Source of the DNA: Oribacterium sp. KHPX15
GTDB lineage: Bacteria > Bacillota > Clostridia > Lachnospirales > Lachnospiraceae
Assembly: GCF_900107835.1 (NCBI RefSeq)
Contig: NZ_FNRG01000018.1
Coordinates: 19,437-83,436 of the forward strand
Direction of reading: 5' to 3'
Length of the DNA stretch: 64,000 nucleotides
This document shows, one piece after another, positions 46,090 to 54,548 of the stretch. The translations under genes and the position numbers were made by a program. The notes under the pieces were generated by a model. That model worked only from the letters and a program-made list of their open reading frames with translations. It was not told the DNA's origin and did not search any database. The number at the start of each line of letters is the position of its first letter. The stretch's first letter is position 1.

Positions 46090-47964
46090 TTAATTTTCGT
46101 ATACTACCGCTTCCAAAGGAGCAAGTGTACCTTTCTTACTTTCACCATTGGTACCCAAAAGCTGCTTTGCACCTTCCACACATGAAGGATCATAGGAAGC
46201 TTCCTCGAGAGAAAGATTTATGAGAATGGTTACCTTTCCGGCTTCGCTTTCCCTGGTAAAGGCAAAAATCTGCTCATGCTCATGGAATAACTCTGTGTAA
46301 TCCCCTGTCTGAAGTTCCGGATGTTCCCTCCGAAGCCCGGAAAGGGCAATGTACCAATTAAGAACAGAATCTTTATCCTCAATCTCGGAGGCTACATTAT
46401 ACTTTGCGTAATCATCATATACCGGCAGCCATGGTGTTCCTGTGGTGAAACCGGCATTTGATGAGCTGTCCCACTGCATAGGGGTTCGGGAACTGTCCCT
46501 TGCAAAATCATGGACACCCTTCATTGCTTCTGCCTCGGAATATCCCTCATCAATTGCGAACTTGTAGTGATTTCTGGTTGAAATATCATTGTAGTCTTCT
46601 ATGGACGGCCAGTTTACATTAACAAATCCAAGCTCCTCTCCCTCCATGATAAAAGGCGTACCCCTCATGGTGAGAACAAGAGTGGCAAGAGCTTTGGCTC
46701 CTGAAATCCTGTCAGCGCCTTCCGGCAGGAAATGATTTATAGAACGGGGCTGATCATGATTTTCCAGAAACATGGGATACCAACCCCCGGTTCTTATGGT
46801 ATTTTCCTGACTGGCAGTAAAAAGAGCCTTAAATTCCGGAAGTGACCACTCCCTGGTAACGCACCAGTTCATCTCATCCGAAAGACTTATATTCATATGT
46901 CCAAACTCGAACACCATGTCAAAAACCCCGTCAGGACCGACCCAGTCAGGGAGATCCGAGGCAGAAACTCCGTTGGCTTCCCCCACAGTAAAAATATCTG
47001 TACCGGTCTGAACCGCAGATTTAAATTCATGAAGATAGTCCAGAATGCCCTTTGTATTTGCTGTCATGGCATGAATGCCGACGGTACCGTCATTGGCATC
47101 AGGGGTTCCATCCAGAAACTTCTCGGGTTTTTTGATGTAGGTAATGGCATCCAGCCTGAATCCTCCCACACCCTTTTTCACCCAAAAATCAGCAACATCT
47201 ATAAGAGCCTTACGTACCTCCGGGTTAGCCCAGTTAAGATCAGGCTGTTCAGGCAGAAAAGTGTGAAGGTAGTACTGGCCTCTTTTCTCATCATAGGTCC
47301 AGGCTGAACCTCCAAAGATGCTTCTCCAGTTAGTGGGGGCGCTTCCATCCTCTTTCGGATCCGCCCATATGTACCAGTCACTCTTGTCGTTGTCTTTTCC
47401 CGAACGGGATTCGGTAAACCAGGCATTCTTACTGGATGTATGATTAAATACCAGATCCATAACGATCCGGATGTCACGTTTCCCTGCCTCATCGATCAGT
47501 CTGTCCATATCCTCCATGGTGCCGTAGGCCGGATCGATATTATAGTAGTCCGCTATATCATAGCCGTTGTCCGCCTGGGGCGATACATAACATGGCGTAA
47601 GCCAGATGGCTCCGACGCCCAGATTTTTCAGGTGGTCAAGTTCAGAAGTGATTCCATTCAGGTCACCGATCCCGTCACCGTCTGAATCCTTAAAGCTCTT
47701 TACATAAATCTCATATGCAATGGTCTTCTGCCACCACTTATAATCATCGTGACCCAACGTTGCACCATCCTCATTCGTCTCGACTGCTTCCGACACGGAG
47801 ACAGCATTATCCTCACTTTTCTTCTCTGATAACTCTGTCGTTGGAACAGCAGCACTTTCTCCAATATTTAAAACCGGGCTGCTGCACCCGGCTAAAACCA
47901 ATGCTCCGCTCACCAGCAATGCTGTGCATGATAATAACTTCTTCATGTGCTTTTTCAATTCCAT
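46090..47964 (-). CDS. Surface GH13 alpha-glucosidase/alpha-amylase lipoprotein
   Basis: Hydrolyses alpha-1,4 or alpha-1,6 glucosidic bonds at the cell surface. It has a lipoprotein signal (ALVLAGCSS), an acidic linker and a GH13 barrel: VMDLVFNHTS, nucleophile Asp in GFRLDAI (about 268), acid Glu in TVGEAN (about 330) and transition-state Asp in ENHDQPRS (about 400). The insert pattern (oligo-1,6-glucosidase-like) suggests small malto-oligosaccharides. The first ATG has CAGGAG upstream. It overlaps the GGDEF gene upstream by 10 nt, an odd pairing that implies co-expression. Confidence 0.9.
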   Translation of the reverse strand: MELKKHMKKLLSCTALLVSGALVLAGCSSPVLNIGESAAVPTTELSEKKSEDNAVSVSEAVETNEDGATLGHDDYKWWQKTIAYEIYVKSFKDSDGDGIGDLNGITSELDHLKNLGVGAIWLTPCYVSPQADNGYDIADYYNIDPAYGTMEDMDRLIDEAGKRDIRIVMDLVFNHTSSKNAWFTESRSGKDNDKSDWYIWADPKEDGSAPTNWRSIFGGSAWTYDEKRGQYYLHTFLPEQPDLNWANPEVRKALIDVADFWVKKGVGGFRLDAITYIKKPEKFLDGTPDANDGTVGIHAMTANTKGILDYLHEFKSAVQTGTDIFTVGEANGVSASDLPDWVGPDGVFDMVFEFGHMNISLSDEMNWCVTREWSLPEFKALFTASQENTIRTGGWYPMFLENHDQPRSINHFLPEGADRISGAKALATLVLTMRGTPFIMEGEELGFVNVNWPSIEDYNDISTRNHYKFAIDEGYSEAEAMKGVHDFARDSSRTPMQWDSSSNAGFTTGTPWLPVYDDYAKYNVASEIEDKDSVLNWYIALSGLRREHPELQTGDYTELFHEHEQIFAFTRESEAGKVTILINLSLEEASYDPSCVEGAKQLLGTNGESKKGTLAPLEAVVYEN

Positions 47965-49118
47965 TTAAGCTCCTGCTTCCTTTGATACATCAGCTTGTCG
48001 GCACGGCGGAAAACATCATCATATGCTCTGTCTACCCTAGCCTGATATGAAGCGCATCCCACTGACACTACCGCTTTTCCCTCACGCTTATTGCGATGTA
48101 CCTCATCATTAAAGTCCTTCAATATCATTTCGCGATTATCATAATCAGCACCCTTTAAAAGAACCACAAACTCATCTCCGCCGATACGGTATACAGGACT
48201 GTGCTGAAACCATTTGCATATCTGAGCACAAGCCTCTTTGATATACTTATCCCCCATTTCATGTCCCATGGTATCATTTACGTACTTTAGATAATTAAGG
48301 TCAAATACCGCAACCCCATACTCATTCAGCTTCCCTTCATGTACACGACGCTCCAGATCTGTCACTGCCTCAGTATAAGCCATCTTGTTTTTAACTCCGG
48401 TCAGTGCATCGATGTAAGCGATCCGTCGCATGGTTCCTATCTCCTTGGCACGCTCCTCGATCTTATCTCTGTAGATAAAAGTATGGATTATACAGGTTGC
48501 CAGCAGGCAGCCCATAGCATAAAACGGCACAAACGGATAAAAATTCTGGAACAGAACGAAAACGGTCATTATCAATCCGGAAAAAGCGACAGTCCTGTGT
48601 CTGTCTCTCTCAGGTCCGGTTAAATGCATTGTTACCGACAAGGTATATACCGAAGTGAGTGCAAAAATGATGATCTGAGTCACCAATGTCAGATATCTGG
48701 CAGGCAGCGGGTGATATAAGTGATTCTCGTCAAAATAGAATGAGACGGGATTAAACATATTAATGATAAGCATCAAAATCTGAGTCAACAGAATCGCCCA
48801 ACCACTGTAAGTCAGCAAACGGTTAAACAGATTTTTCTGATTCAAATAGGTCACAACAAAATGAATCCAATAGAATACAGAGAACGCCATTGACAGAAAA
48901 TAAAGAGTTGTGTCTATAAATGCGAGAGTTGTAAGTCCCGCTTCATACAGAACACCCCAGAAAATATCAGAAAAATAATAGAACATAACAGCAAAAAGAA
49001 ACTGACGATAGCGGACCTCCGCCTGAGTCAGGGTTCCCTTTGCATGTAGCTTCATATAGTCATAGTTTATAATCAGATGCACAAAAATAGCCAGCATCCC
49101 AATAGTTGAATAATTCAT
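47955..49118 (-). CDS. Diguanylate cyclase with multipass membrane sensor
   Basis: 387 residues: about seven membrane segments in the first 200 residues (7TM-type sensor), then a GGDEF domain with intact YRIGGDEFVVLL (about 311) and DALTGVKNKMAY. Start at 49118 has GGGGGAAAG upstream. The 3' end overlaps the start of the GH13 lipoprotein gene by 10 nt, linking c-di-GMP output to starch-type glycan use by expression. Confidence 0.9.
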   Translation of the reverse strand: MNYSTIGMLAIFVHLIINYDYMKLHAKGTLTQAEVRYRQFLFAVMFYYFSDIFWGVLYEAGLTTLAFIDTTLYFLSMAFSVFYWIHFVVTYLNQKNLFNRLLTYSGWAILLTQILMLIINMFNPVSFYFDENHLYHPLPARYLTLVTQIIIFALTSVYTLSVTMHLTGPERDRHRTVAFSGLIMTVFVLFQNFYPFVPFYAMGCLLATCIIHTFIYRDKIEERAKEIGTMRRIAYIDALTGVKNKMAYTEAVTDLERRVHEGKLNEYGVAVFDLNYLKYVNDTMGHEMGDKYIKEACAQICKWFQHSPVYRIGGDEFVVLLKGADYDNREMILKDFNDEVHRNKREGKAVVSVGCASYQARVDRAYDDVFRRADKLMYQRKQELKWN

Positions 49119-49215
49119 ATCTTTCCCCCACTTAAGATATGATTATACACTTATATCCTGTGATTTTCAAAAAAACCTCTAATTTCCTCATTAAGACGGC
49201 ATCCTTCGTTCTTAT

Positions 49216-49242
49216 TCAAGGTCACAATTTGTGACCTTGAAA
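49216..49242. terminator. Hairpin between the SGNH paralogue 4 and GGDEF genes
   Basis: TTCAAGGTCACAA / TTGTGACCTTGAA, near-perfect palindrome 25 nt after the SGNH stop. The T tract is weak, so it may instead be an operator for the GGDEF gene. Confidence 0.5.
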
Positions 49243-49267
49243 TATATCGACTTTTTTATGCGTTGAC

Positions 49268-50365
49268 TTAAGAATCATCAAGGTGCGCCTCAGCATACTC
49301 CTCAAATGCAGCCTGCCAGATCACGTAGGCGGAGTTTGTCTGATGAACATACTTGTCGCTGCAATACTGCTTTGCCAGACATCCGTCACTGTCACAGAGC
49401 CTTGAGGCTACATCTATATATCCCCAACCGTTTTGGGCTGCCAGTTCTGCCATCTTTGCATTCAGCGCCCGGATGTTGGCATTGTTGAGGGCCTTCTTTT
49501 CAGAGCCTTTATACATAGGTGTTGTACTCACTATAGTGATCTTTATATCAGGAATCTCCTGCTGTACCCTGGCAATATACTTAAGGTACTGTGCAACTGT
49601 GTTGTCAACACCTGAACCAAGATCATTCAGTCCGAAAAAGGTATAAACATGTTTTGCCCCCATAAGCTTCATGGCTTCCCATGCGTACATCTGCCCTCCC
49701 TGGTATCTTGGATTATAGGATTTCGACATGAAGGCATTATGAACCGAATAACTTACCTTGGTCAGAAACTTAAGATTCTGGAATATGGGAAATGCAGCAT
49801 TTCTCATGGCATATAAGGAAAACCCCTCTGCCACCGAATCTCCCACAAGAACTGAGTCCTTGAAATATTCTCCTATCTGAAGGGCGTGAAGAGCTTCGTT
49901 CTGAAGTCTTAACTGTTCTTCAATCCACGCTTTGTTCTCCAGTTCCCAAAGAAGTTCCTCTTCTGTCTTTTCATAATCTGCCGGTAACGTCGGACCGATA
50001 GTCGTTTGCGACATATCAGTCGAGTCTATAGCAGCGGTTTCCGTTTCCTCAATTGCCTCTGTTACTGCCTCTGATGTTTCATCAGCAGCATCTATTATTT
50101 CTGCAACAGAGGCATTATTTTCTGTAAGGATTCCCGTTATGTCCAAATCAGAGACATTGGCTTCCGTAAAGATTCCTGTTGTTTCCGATGCCGAATCGGA
50201 GTTATCTGAGAATGCTTTCTGCAAAATATCGTCAGCAGCCGGAACTGCAGGATATGTTTCCAGGTTCAGTTCAATGATTCCCTGAGTATCTGCATATGAA
50301 GAAAATACCGGTGTTATGGATAATGCGGAAACTAACAATATTGCTGTGACATTTCTTTTTTTCAT
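49268..50365 (-). CDS. Secreted SGNH/GDSL hydrolase, paralogue 4
   Basis: A signal peptide is followed by about 100 acidic, Thr-rich residues. The domain is nearly the same as paralogue 1 at 9371: VLVGDSVAEGF, FFGLNDLGSG and CSDKYVHQTN are intact. WIEEQLRLQNEALHALQIG is shared almost word for word, showing a recent duplication now 40 kb apart. Probable esterase on a surface glycan. The ribosome site is weak. Confidence 0.86.
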   Translation of the reverse strand: MKKRNVTAILLVSALSITPVFSSYADTQGIIELNLETYPAVPAADDILQKAFSDNSDSASETTGIFTEANVSDLDITGILTENNASVAEIIDAADETSEAVTEAIEETETAAIDSTDMSQTTIGPTLPADYEKTEEELLWELENKAWIEEQLRLQNEALHALQIGEYFKDSVLVGDSVAEGFSLYAMRNAAFPIFQNLKFLTKVSYSVHNAFMSKSYNPRYQGGQMYAWEAMKLMGAKHVYTFFGLNDLGSGVDNTVAQYLKYIARVQQEIPDIKITIVSTTPMYKGSEKKALNNANIRALNAKMAELAAQNGWGYIDVASRLCDSDGCLAKQYCSDKYVHQTNSAYVIWQAAFEEYAEAHLDDS

Positions 50366-50462
50366 TGCTCACACCCACAGAAGATCAGTAGTTTAAATCC
50401 CGATTAAATACATCCTAAACTATAAGAAGAAATACATACCTGCATCATACTTCGACTCATAA

Positions 50463-50666
50463 ACGATTGCTTATAAGGTAGTAATGATTTTTGACTATCT
50501 AAGTGGCAAAGCATGGCTCGATATCCTAGATAACTGCAAGTTCTACCCCACCGAAAAAGCTGAGTGGGCGCAGGCTAAAAAGGACATAATCGCCGCAGAA
50601 CAGAATGCCCTGAACGGAAACGATGTAAAAAAGGAACTGGATAAGGTTCAGAAGAAACTGAACTAA
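50463..50666 (+). pseudogene. C-terminal remnant of a sugar ABC solute-binding protein
   Basis: A short frame closing at 50666. The last residues (AAEQNALNGNDVKKELDKVQKKLN) have the look of the final helices of extracellular solute-binding proteins. No ribosome site precedes the ATG at 50484, and a stop lies at 50460-50462. Called a remnant with caution; a real small gene is possible. Confidence 0.4.
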
Positions 50667-50681
50667 GGATTACATAACAAA

Positions 50682-50731
50682 TAATGCACCGGGGATAGTT
50701 CTCGCTAGAGAGAACCATCCCCGGTGCATTT
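50682..50731. repeat. Dispersed GC-rich hairpin element, copy H
   Basis: AATGCACCGGGGATAGTTCTC pairs with GAGAACCATCCCCGGTGCATT around GCTAGA, with a T/A pair where other copies have C/G (ATAG..CCAT vs ACGG..CCGT). That is a paired change keeping the stem. Confidence 0.85.
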
Positions 50732-50754
50732 GTTATAAGTAAGATCTTAAATAA

Positions 50755-51417
50755 TCATTCATTCCAGCTATCCCAATCGGTAACTTCTGATTCTACTCCC
50801 TTTCCTCCGGAATCTGAACTGTTAATAGTAATCTCACATTGATACCCTTTTTCAAATAAGGAGAGAAAGCGGTCATCCTCGATTTCGTTAAAAACCATAG
50901 TCCTGTAAGATCCTTCGGCTCCAAAGAGTTCTTTATCCCCATACCATTTTGTTCCCGTTGCCTCCTTGACATAGTAGTAACCTTCCGGCAACCAGGTTTC
51001 GACAGTGTTCTCACCGGCCACAAACAGAGATGCAACCGGTTTTTTATTCTGGTCATATACTTCGTAGTATCTGTAAGTATCAGGATTTTCTTCATTCACA
51101 ACAATTACCAGATTCGTCTCTTCGCTTTTCTTTTTCTTATCATGCCATAACTCACCGGTTTCAGGGACAGGCTGAACACACTCCTTGGCACGCTTTGCCC
51201 AATCCCCGTATTTGCATTCTATAAAAGCCTGCTCAGCACTGTAATATTTGCCTTCATCAAAGAGTTTCACGGCTTTTTCATATTCAACCTTGGCAGGAGA
51301 TTCTTTTGCGGTTTTTTTATCTGATTTCTGGCCTGCAAAGCACACCAGATTTTCAACAACTCCCATCAGTACCAGTATTGAAAGAACCATAACCTTGAAC
51401 TGTAATTTATTCATCAT
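50755..51417 (-). CDS. Secreted protein of unknown function (220 aa)
   Basis: Not recognised. A signal peptide (MVLSILVLMGVVENLVCFAG) and a TPR-like helix pair (KAVKLFDEGKYYSAEQAFIECKYG) are followed by a beta-rich domain with TWLPEGYYYVKEATG. That domain resembles the cell-surface SpaA/Cna-B-like or carboxypeptidase-regulatory fold, but this is a guess. Strong ribosome site AGGAGG. It lies alone at the border of the decayed region. Confidence 0.65.
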   Translation of the reverse strand: MMNKLQFKVMVLSILVLMGVVENLVCFAGQKSDKKTAKESPAKVEYEKAVKLFDEGKYYSAEQAFIECKYGDWAKRAKECVQPVPETGELWHDKKKKSEETNLVIVVNEENPDTYRYYEVYDQNKKPVASLFVAGENTVETWLPEGYYYVKEATGTKWYGDKELFGAEGSYRTMVFNEIEDDRFLSLFEKGYQCEITINSSDSGGKGVESEVTDWDSWNE

Positions 51418-51502
51418 TTAACATCCTCCTATATCTTACTTCGACTCGTAAACGGTTCTTCATAATGTTCTCACTGTAACACTTATAAATAATTTTAAAA
51501 TT

Positions 51503-51541
51503 CCTCACCATAAGGACTATGAACGTATCCTTATGGTGAGG
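51503..51541. terminator. 14-bp hairpin
   Basis: CCTCACCATAAGGA / TCCTTATGGTGAGG around an 11-nt loop. It overlaps the 3' end of the WYL regulator remnant and probably ends transcription from the right. Confidence 0.5.
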
Positions 51542-51780
51542 ATTTTATACATCAGCTGACCGTAATAACTGCTTCCGCTCACGCTGTCCAAACTCCGAAG
51601 CCCAGCTAGGATCATCTGCATATCCTTTGATGTCAGGATTGTCCTGTCCATCCGGTAACCGTCCATAATGCTGATACCGCCGGTTCCCTGCGCTGTTCGT
51701 ATGGGAACCCCCGCATGACGGCTTTATCGCGCAAAAGACCGCCGACAGACTTAAGAATTCCATCAGCGGTCTCTTATAAT
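51517..51780 (-). pseudogene. Frameshifted N-terminal remnant of a YafY/WYL-type regulator
   Basis: In one minus frame RDKAVMRG and, one base shifted, GVPIRTAQGTGGISIMDGY then ILTSKDMQMILAGLRSLDSV can be read. This is the segment joining the HTH and WYL parts of YafY-type regulators (RDI..L..AGIPI.T..G.GGI.I..GY). The helix-turn-helix start is lost, and the frame ends after about 65 residues at 51517. A second WYL fragment exists at 58881 but comes from another part of the protein. Confidence 0.6.
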
Positions 51781-51782
51781 TG

Positions 51783-52394
51783 CTAACGCTTATCCGAATA
51801 TATGTCCCGGGAGTTTTTGATTGAGAAAAGACCATCGCGATTGCAGTAAAAGAAGATTCTCCTAACTCCCCTGAGCTTAAACCGTACCTCTGCATTTCCC
51901 TCCGGATATAGCTTCACCATCTGCATATCATCGGATGAGGCTGCCGCCACAAAAGAAATATAATGGTCCTTTGTCATGCTGTGGTCGATCCGCACATAAT
52001 ACTCATCCTCAACACGCTCGATGAACATCATATGATGCTCATCTGTCTGTTCCGCCTCTAAAGGCATAAGCTGGATGCCGTGACAATGAATCACCGCTTC
52101 GCCCATGCTGTGTATTACATTCCCACAGACCGGGCAGACATAAAACTTTGACCGCAGCATATTTGCCGATACGTTCGCATTATGAATGGTATTGCCTGAT
52201 ATCAGCTCCGTCATCGATATGCTGAATGCCTCCGCAATAGGCTCCAGCAGGGTAATATCTGGAAGCCCTCTCGAAGTTTCCCATTTTGAAACACTTTTAT
52301 CGCTTACTCCCAGCTTTTCCGCCAGCTGAAGCTGTGTCATCCTGTTCTTTTCCCGCAGTTCTTTAATCACTGCACCTGTAACATATTGGTTCAT
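51783..52394 (-). CDS. XRE regulator fused to a desulfoferrodoxin-like domain
   Basis: About 203 residues from the chosen start (MNQYVTGA, AGAGGTG 9 nt upstream; the longer frame to 52553 lacks a ribosome site). Residues 5-65 are an XRE helix-turn-helix (MTQLQLAEKLGVSDKSVSKWE). The rest resembles desulfoferrodoxin: CPVCGN, then CHG where rubredoxin-like centres have CC, and DHSMTKDHYISF, the His-rich superoxide-reductase motif. It may be a regulator that senses iron or superoxide through its own metal site. Adjacent to flavodoxin and reductase genes. Confidence 0.82.
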   Translation of the reverse strand: MNQYVTGAVIKELREKNRMTQLQLAEKLGVSDKSVSKWETSRGLPDITLLEPIAEAFSISMTELISGNTIHNANVSANMLRSKFYVCPVCGNVIHSMGEAVIHCHGIQLMPLEAEQTDEHHMMFIERVEDEYYVRIDHSMTKDHYISFVAAASSDDMQMVKLYPEGNAEVRFKLRGVRRIFFYCNRDGLFSIKNSRDIYSDKR

Positions 52395-52579
52395 ATTCGC
52401 TTTCACCTCTTTCCATAGGTATCGCCCCCTCACATTCGTTCGGCGGCACATCGGTCGGTGCATTAAAATCATGCTTCGCATGATGGCACCTCCCTCATGC
52501 ACAGATTGTAAATCAGTTTTTCTGATAACTGTACCTACGGAAAGTAGAGTCAAACGGAATGACTTTCGGTTTTTGCTTA

Positions 52580-52936
52580 TCAGATATCTTTGTCCAGCTT
52601 TGCCTGAGCGGAGACGATCTTGCAGCAGTCGATAACGGAGCCTCCGCCCACTGCCAGAATGAAGTCGATGTTCTTTTCCTTTGCCAGGGCAGCACCTTCC
52701 TGCACCGTGGCATAGGTGGGGTTGGACATGATCCCGGTAAACTCAGTAACGCTTTTCCCGGCTTTTTTCAGGATGTCCAGCAGCTCGTCATAGACACCAT
52801 TCTTCTTGATAGAGCCGCCACCGTAGGCCAGCAGGACATTCGACCCGACCTTGGCAAGTTCCGCAGGGAGACTACTTGCAGCCGCCTTTTCTCCGAAGTA
52901 AACCTTAACAGGATAACTATAGGTAAATATGTTCAT
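52580..52936 (-). pseudogene. N-terminal fragment of an iron-containing alcohol dehydrogenase
   Basis: 118 residues, against about 390 in the family. The preserved part has the NAD(P)-binding motif AVGGGSVIDCCKI and the usual start (YSYPVKVYFGEKAA). It stops at AKLDKDI, before the iron-binding His/Asp region, so it cannot be active. The ribosome site (AGGAGG) is intact. The 3' part is missing up to the XRE gene region, a deletion rather than a point mutation. Confidence 0.85.
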
Positions 52937-53000
52937 AAACCAAAACCTCCTATGCCAATATCCGCCGGAAGATCTGACCTTCGGGCGGATATGTTATTCG

Positions 53001-53486
53001 CTATACTTGTAAATTTTTCAGCCATCTCTCAACAGCTTTTGCAGGACCGTTTTCCGCATCCCGCATTTCAACAGGAAGCCCAGCAACGACTGTTGCATTC
53101 GGTTCCAACTCACGGATCGTATCATAGGTACCGCCGTCCCCGGAACCCATATGCGTATTGAAAGGGATGATGGTCTTCCCGGAAAAATCATACTTATCGA
53201 AAAAGGTGTAGATGATCATCGGGAAGGTGTACCACCACATGGGGTAACCGACATAGATCCTGTCATAGCCTTCGATGTCGATCTCGTTCTTGATTGCAGG
53301 CCGCTGATCCTCGTCATGTTCTTTCTTTGCGAGTCTTGCCAGCGCGTTGTAGTGATCCCGGTTGCTGTCATAGGGTACGACAGGCTCGATCTCTGCGTTA
53401 TCCGCGCCGGTCTGTTTTGCGATCTCTTCGGCTACGATCTTTGCCGTGCCATAGACGGAGAAATAAACTACCAGTTCTTTTGCCAT
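53001..53486 (-). CDS. Flavodoxin
   Basis: 161-residue FMN electron carrier or flavodoxin-like reductase: VVYFSVYGTAK is the phosphate loop, YVGYPMWWYTFPM and THMGSGDGGTYD the later FMN loops. Ribosome site AAGGAG. It lies between the truncated alcohol dehydrogenase and the aldo/keto reductase on one strand, a redox cluster probably controlled by the LysR gene at 54549. Confidence 0.9.
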   Translation of the reverse strand: MAKELVVYFSVYGTAKIVAEEIAKQTGADNAEIEPVVPYDSNRDHYNALARLAKKEHDEDQRPAIKNEIDIEGYDRIYVGYPMWWYTFPMIIYTFFDKYDFSGKTIIPFNTHMGSGDGGTYDTIRELEPNATVVAGLPVEMRDAENGPAKAVERWLKNLQV

Positions 53487-53516
53487 ATTCTGCTCCTTAT
53501 TCTCAGTGTACGGTCA

Positions 53517-54377
53517 TCAGGCCTTGTAGCTGAGCAGCCACTTGACAAGCTGGGGATCAAAATGGTTGATGATCTCGCTATGGCCAAGGTCTTTTTCCTT
53601 GATCTGCTCCATCTCTTCATTCGTAAGAGAGAAATCCCAGATATCCAGGTTCTGCTCCATGCGCTCCACATGGACGGACTTCGGAAGGATTGAAACACCG
53701 CGCTGGGTATTCCAGCGGAGAACGACCTGTGCCGCTGTCTTGCCATACTTAGCACCAATCTCTGTAAGCAGCGGATCCTTGAAGATCCCGTGCTTTCCTT
53801 CGGCGAGAGGGCCCCATGCCTGCGGCGCAATGCCGTACTCCTTCATGACAGCCAGCGCATCTTCCTGCTGGAAGAAGGGATGCAGCTCCACCTGATTGAC
53901 GGCGGGGATAACTTCCACGTTGGCACACAGGTTCACCAGTACGAAAGGATAGAAATTTGAGACACCGATTGCCTTCGTGAGACCTTCCTTATATGCTTTT
54001 GTAATGCCTCTGTAAGCTGCGAAGTAATCGCCCATTGCCTTATGAAGCAGGACCAGATCCACGTACGGCATGTCCAGCTTCCGAAGAGAAGTCTTTACTG
54101 CCTCATAAGCCGAATCTTCGGTCTTCATGTCGGTGATCCAGACCTTGGTGGTGATGAAAAGCTCTTCCCGGGTCACCAGGCCATCAGCGATGGCATGCTT
54201 CACGCCTTTTCCAAGCGCCTCTTCATTGCCATAGGAAGCGGCAGTGTCCAGCAGTCTGTATCCTGTTTTGATTGCATCGTAAACAACCTGTTCGCATTCG
54301 GCGGCATCCGGGATCTGGAAAACTCCGAAACCCTCCAGTGGCATCTTTGCTCCGATATTCAGTGTGACATATTCCAT
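53517..54377 (-). CDS. Aldo/keto reductase
   Basis: NADPH-dependent reductase of aldehydes and ketones, 286 aa. Catalytic tetrad: Asp and Tyr in DTAASYGNEE, Lys in TTKVWI, His in LVLLHKAMGD. C-terminal SILPKSVHVERMEQN binds NADPH. It resembles the 2,5-diketo-gluconate reductase-like group. Ribosome site AAAGGAG. Divergent from a LysR gene 171 bp away. Confidence 0.92.
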   Translation of the reverse strand: MEYVTLNIGAKMPLEGFGVFQIPDAAECEQVVYDAIKTGYRLLDTAASYGNEEALGKGVKHAIADGLVTREELFITTKVWITDMKTEDSAYEAVKTSLRKLDMPYVDLVLLHKAMGDYFAAYRGITKAYKEGLTKAIGVSNFYPFVLVNLCANVEVIPAVNQVELHPFFQQEDALAVMKEYGIAPQAWGPLAEGKHGIFKDPLLTEIGAKYGKTAAQVVLRWNTQRGVSILPKSVHVERMEQNLDIWDFSLTNEEMEQIKEKDLGHSEIINHFDPQLVKWLLSYKA

Positions 54378-54548
54378 GGTCTTTATCTCCTTTCGATTCT
54401 ATCGTTGTTCGACAGCTATATGTCGTTTTTCTCTTGATGATGCTATTTTATCGATATATCCCTTGCAAGTACACTGCTTTATATCTATAATTGTATACGT
54501 ATCACGTATATATTGAGAGGTAAAAGAGACTAGAGAGGAAATGATATC

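Noticed and set aside
51545..51895. 116-residue open frame on the minus strand
   Set aside because: It runs out of frame through the XRE gene end and the WYL remnant. The protein similarity lies in other frames.
52395..52553. 53-residue N-terminal extension of the XRE regulator
   Set aside because: No ribosome site at the upstream ATG. The composition is not protein-like, and the HTH start has AGAGGTG.
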